Assembly: GCF_902859625.1 (NCBI RefSeq)
Contig: NZ_CADIJX010000001.1
Location: 1,116,001-1,180,000 of the forward strand
Direction of reading: 5' to 3'
Length of the DNA stretch: 64,000 bases
DNA from: Achromobacter pestifer
GTDB taxonomy: Bacteria > Pseudomonadota > Gammaproteobacteria > Burkholderiales > Burkholderiaceae_B
The notes beneath the pieces are model-generated. The model was not told the DNA's origin and did not search any database. It was given only the letters and a program-made list of their open reading frames with translations. How positions within the stretch are numbered: the first letter of the stretch is position 1; every line of letters begins with the position of its first letter. Shown one piece after another: positions 61,176 to 64,000 of this stretch. Made by a program: the position numbers and the translations under genes.

Positions 61176-62591
61176 CTACAGATGCTCGTCCCGCAGGTGA
61201 TACCAGCGGTACAGCAAGCCCTGCCCGATGCGCCGGAACGGCGCGAACAGGTGGCCTGGCAACGGCGAGTCATAGATGGGCAGGTCCCACGCCAGCCCAT
61301 CCTTGCCCATCATCCGCTGAGCCAGCCGTCTGCCCGCATGCGCGGAAAATGCCACGCCGTTTCCGCCGTAGCCGAAAGCGTAATACACGGGCTGCGTCGG
61401 GTCCGGCTGCGTGATGCGCGGCATCATGTCGTGGCTGACGTCCACCCAGCCCCACCACGAATACGCCACCTCCACCCCGCGCAACGACGGGAATTTGCGC
61501 GCCAGGCCTTCGCGCAGCAACGCCAGATGTCGGGGGTTCTGCGCATCGGCGCCGCGCAAAGCGCTGCGGCTGCCGATCTGCATGCGGCCATCCGGCAGCA
61601 AGCGATAGTAGAAGCGCAAGGTCCGCGTATCGGTGATGAACACGGTGCTTTTCAACCCCGCCGATTCGCGTTCGGCCGGTGAGAGCACTCGCGTCACCAG
61701 CGAATTCGACAGCACCGGCATGATGCGGTTGTCCAGCAGCGGGTTCACGCCTTGGGCGGTGTAGCCTCCGGTGGCGAACGCCACGCGGCGTGCTCGCACC
61801 ACGCCGCCCGGCGTCTGCAACAGGACCACGCCGTTTTCCACGCGCCAGCCCAGCACCGGGCTGGACGGATGCACACGGACCCCCAGCGCCCGTGCCTGGC
61901 GCAAGTAGCCATACGCCAACTTCAGCGGATGCACGCCCACGCCATCGGGCTCATGCATGGCGCCAACCGCTTCGTGGTCGTCCACATAGCGCTCGCGCAA
62001 TTCGGACTTGCTGAGCATCCTGGCGTCGTATCCGAACACCTCGCGCATCACGCGCGCCTCATTTTCCAGAAATCCCATCTTCTTCTGGCGGTGAGCGGTG
62101 TACAGATGGCCGCCCGGTTGCGCGTCGCAATCCACCTGCGCAACCAGACTTTTCCAATACTCAAAGCCTTCGCGGATTTCCGCGTCCAGGCGTTTGGCCG
62201 TGTCCAGGCCCCAGCGTTCGATCCACTGCGACCGGTACAACCGCCCCGATGCATTCTGCCCCTGGCCACCATTGCGGCTGGTGCAGCCCCAAACGACGCG
62301 GTTGGCTTCCAGCACGACTGCGCGCACGCCAAAATCCCGCGCCAGGGTCAACGCGGTCGACAGGCCGGTAAAGCCCGACCCCACGATCACCACATCTGCG
62401 TCGACGTCGCCCTGAATGGGCCCATCGTCCTGCGGCGGTTCGCCGGCGCTGGCGACCCAGTAGGTGGGCGCGTAGTCTTGCCCTCGGCCGGGCGCCGAGA
62501 CCAATGGGTCATAGGTCGGGTTATAGGCGCTGACGCCCGGGGTAGCCGCGCGCGGCGGCAGCGAGGTGTCGAAGGGCATTTGCGTATCCAT
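61176..62591 (-). CDS. tauY: FAD-dependent oxidoreductase, probable TauY taurine dehydrogenase large subunit
   Basis: DadA/DAO-family flavoprotein of 471 residues. After a 65-residue N-terminal part the FAD motif is VVIVGSGFTGLSTALTLA; WGCTSRNGGQGQNASGRL and the C-terminal YAFGYGGNGVAFSAHAGRRL complete the cofactor site. Enzymes of this group oxidise amines and amino acids (PuuB, OrdL, TauY). With tauABC and a TauR-like gene beside it and an SnoaL-like gene directly upstream on the same strand, TauY, which converts taurine to sulfoacetaldehyde and ammonia, is the best fit. A gamma-glutamylputrescine oxidase role is the main alternative. Confidence 0.65.
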   Translation of the reverse strand: MDTQMPFDTSLPPRAATPGVSAYNPTYDPLVSAPGRGQDYAPTYWVASAGEPPQDDGPIQGDVDADVVIVGSGFTGLSTALTLARDFGVRAVVLEANRVVWGCTSRNGGQGQNASGRLYRSQWIERWGLDTAKRLDAEIREGFEYWKSLVAQVDCDAQPGGHLYTAHRQKKMGFLENEARVMREVFGYDARMLSKSELRERYVDDHEAVGAMHEPDGVGVHPLKLAYGYLRQARALGVRVHPSSPVLGWRVENGVVLLQTPGGVVRARRVAFATGGYTAQGVNPLLDNRIMPVLSNSLVTRVLSPAERESAGLKSTVFITDTRTLRFYYRLLPDGRMQIGSRSALRGADAQNPRHLALLREGLARKFPSLRGVEVAYSWWGWVDVSHDMMPRITQPDPTQPVYYAFGYGGNGVAFSAHAGRRLAQRMMGKDGLAWDLPIYDSPLPGHLFAPFRRIGQGLLYRWYHLRDEHL

Positions 62592-62678
62592 GCTTCGAAT
62601 CCGTTTCCTGGGTGTGTCCTGGGTGTGTTCGGGGGGTGCCCCGGGTATCCCTTTCGTGGCCCCTGGCCGGGTGGCGTC

Positions 62679-63071
62679 TCAGGCCCGAGCGGGCAAGGCC
62701 GGCCGCTGTTTGCGGAAGGCATTCTTCACATGGATCTTTCCATCCTGGAACGTGAAGACATCGACCATGTCGGCCTCTACCCGCGAGCCGTCGGCGGCGG
62801 TGCCGGTGAACGTGCATTCAGACACGCCACGATCGCCCGCCACCCAATGCCGGCCGTTGTTCCATTGCGCGTCGGGAAAATTCTTCCACGCCGCCGTGAA
62901 GGCCATGCGTACCGCTTCCGTGCCCGTATGCCGGCTGCCGCAGGCTTGTGGGCCGCCCACGGTCTCGAACACGCAGTCCTCGCTCATGAAGCTCATCAAG
63001 GCATCGATATCGTGGCGGTTCCAGGCGGCCGCGAATTCGGCCAGCATCTCCACGGTGACGGTCTTTTGCAT
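62679..63071 (-). CDS. tauX: SnoaL-like protein, possible TauX small subunit
   Basis: A 130-residue protein with the NTF2/SnoaL cone fold: FAAAWNRHDIDALMSFMSED at the start, then GTEAVRMAFTAAWKNFPDAQ and the closing VDVFTFQDGKIHVKNAFR. AGGAGG precedes ATG 63071. It lies 87 bases upstream of the FAD oxidoreductase gene on the same strand. The small subunit TauX of taurine dehydrogenase is, to my knowledge, a SnoaL-like protein, which would make the two genes tauXY. The fold is common and used for many tasks, so the name rests on the neighbours. Confidence 0.6.
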   Translation of the reverse strand: MQKTVTVEMLAEFAAAWNRHDIDALMSFMSEDCVFETVGGPQACGSRHTGTEAVRMAFTAAWKNFPDAQWNNGRHWVAGDRGVSECTFTGTAADGSRVEADMVDVFTFQDGKIHVKNAFRKQRPALPARA

Positions 63072-63181
63072 TGCCAACCCTCCTATAGACGCCGGCGCGG
63101 CGTGCGCCCGCGTTCAGGATCCAAGGTAAGTGAGCGGCCAGGCAGGGTCTAGAACCAGAAACGGGAAATCGCTTGCACCAG

Positions 63182-64000
63182 TCAGGCCGTGGCGGGCGCA
63201 AGCATCTTGGATACTTGCGCTGGATCAATGGCGCCGCGCAAACCGATGAACACCAAGCCCGGTGTCTCTAACTGGCGCGGAGCCACGGCCTGCGTGTCGT
63301 ATCGCACGCGGCGCCCGGCCCATTGCACCAGCACCACGCCATGCCGATCCGTGCGGACCCAGCCCTTGGCTCTTAGCAACTGCCTAGGCATCTGCCTGAG
63401 CTGCCCGGCCAGTTGATCCGCGTTCAGTAGCGCCGGGGCCTGCCAGAGCCAGCTTTGAAAAGGATGGTCGGGTTCCTTGCCGGGTGCGGCGTGATGATGC
63501 GCGACATGGCCGCATGCCCCGTGGGTGCAATCATCCGTGCATTCCTGGGCCGCAGCCTCTGGCAAGGTCTCGCCAGACAGATAGCGCAAATCCAGGCGCC
63601 CTTCCCGCGTGTCCACCATGGCCGCGCCCTGCGTGACCTGCCGCAGCCAGTACCGCACCGACAACAACGCTTCGGGCGTCACCAGGTCGGTCTTGTTCAG
63701 CACCAGCAGATCGGCCGCCCGCAACTGCCGTTCAATCGTGTCGCTTAGCAGAGGATCGGCCGCCAAGGTCCGCACTTGGGCCGCATCCGCCAGTACCACT
63801 ATGCCTTCCAGTTGCAGCATCGGATCACACATGCCGACCTGCGCAATCCTGGACGGATCCGATACGCCGCTGGCTTCGATCACGATCCATTCCGGCAATG
63901 GATCCAGCGCCAGCACACGCGCCAATGCGTCGTCCAGCCCGCCAGCCATCGAACAGCAGACGCAGCCATTGGCCAACCGGATCACCTCGTCCGCGCGCTG
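63182..64000 (-). CDS. CobW/COG0523-type metallochaperone GTPase (5' end outside window)
   Basis: G3E-family GTPase that delivers zinc or another metal. The N-terminus with the Walker A motif is beyond the right edge; 272 residues are visible. The conserved metal motif CxCC is CVCC right at the visible start, followed by VIEASGVSDP and the guanine motif LNKTD. A cysteine/histidine-rich loop CTDDCTHGACGHVAHHH could store metal. The C-terminal CobW_C domain runs from about FQSWLWQAPALL to the end. The target protein is unknown. Its stop is 111 bases upstream of the SnoaL-like gene, and the two are probably separate units. Confidence 0.9.
   Translation of the reverse strand, partial: QRADEVIRLANGCVCCSMAGGLDDALARVLALDPLPEWIVIEASGVSDPSRIAQVGMCDPMLQLEGIVVLADAAQVRTLAADPLLSDTIERQLRAADLLVLNKTDLVTPEALLSVRYWLRQVTQGAAMVDTREGRLDLRYLSGETLPEAAAQECTDDCTHGACGHVAHHHAAPGKEPDHPFQSWLWQAPALLNADQLAGQLRQMPRQLLRAKGWVRTDRHGVVLVQWAGRRVRYDTQAVAPRQLETPGLVFIGLRGAIDPAQVSKMLAPATA

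Noticed and set aside
62600-62640. Short direct repeat of TGGGTGTGT between the FAD oxidoreductase and SnoaL-like genes
   Set aside because: Two copies of nine bases in GC-rich DNA can arise by chance, and no symmetry or conserved position supports a function.

Overview
The window is GC-rich chromosomal DNA from a betaproteobacterium, most likely Alcaligenaceae (Achromobacter/Bordetella type). The reasons are three Bug/TctC-type periplasmic binding proteins, denitrification-linked genes, FecIR-type iron signalling, and dense operons with ATGA overlaps. No rRNA, tRNA, CRISPR array or insertion sequence was recognised. Genus assignment is an inference from gene content.

Layout. 1-3.4 kb: two NarK transporters diverge from nnrS; the shared interval holds an FNR-type box and an NsrR-type box. 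3.4-5.6 kb: an unknown acidic protein and a diguanylate cyclase. 5.7-13.1 kb: an MdtABC-type RND efflux operon behind a Fur-like box and without an outer-membrane channel gene. 13.1-16.6 kb: a LysR regulator, an M20 metallo-hydrolase and a Bug receptor. 16.6-22.8 kb: an iron-signalling unit (sigma factor, FecR, TonB receptor with STN domain) divergent from PepSY and DUF3325 membrane proteins. 22.8-26 kb: an anaerobic class III ribonucleotide reductase whose glycyl-radical domain is a separate 61-codon gene, behind an FNR-type box and two NrdR boxes. 26-36.9 kb: a catabolic island with HMG-CoA reductase, HMG-CoA lyase, a CaiB-type CoA-transferase, an SMP-30 lactonase, tripartite transporter parts, two Bug receptors, and MocR and IclR regulators. 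It is best read as mevalonate (lactone) / 3-hydroxy-3-methylglutarate use.

37-38.2 kb: a nitronate monooxygenase-like flavoprotein. 38.2-43.7 kb: a two-component system divergent from cytochrome b (YedZ1-like), a Tat-exported molybdoprotein (YedY1-like), a secreted methionine-rich MXKDX pentapeptide-repeat protein, and exported MsrB and MsrA. This looks like a periplasmic methionine-based oxidant (hypochlorite-type) scavenging module. 43.7-47.4 kb: a patch of lower GC with three copies of a ~46-49 bp hairpin repeat. Two copies flank a PD-(D/E)XK-like gene, and each abuts the surviving 3' end of a broken gene (RpiB-like and GNAT-like).

47.4-50.6 kb: periplasmic asparaginase, Dps and an MFS transporter. 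50.56-51.12 kb: a non-coding repeat tract (two 111-bp units, then fourteen 18-bp units). 51.2-55.9 kb: CstA with its small partner, divergent from a Cache-domain histidine kinase and LuxR-type regulator. 56-64 kb: folE, then a taurine set (tauABC, a TauR-like MocR regulator, probable TauXY taurine dehydrogenase) and a CobW-type metallochaperone GTPase cut by the right edge.
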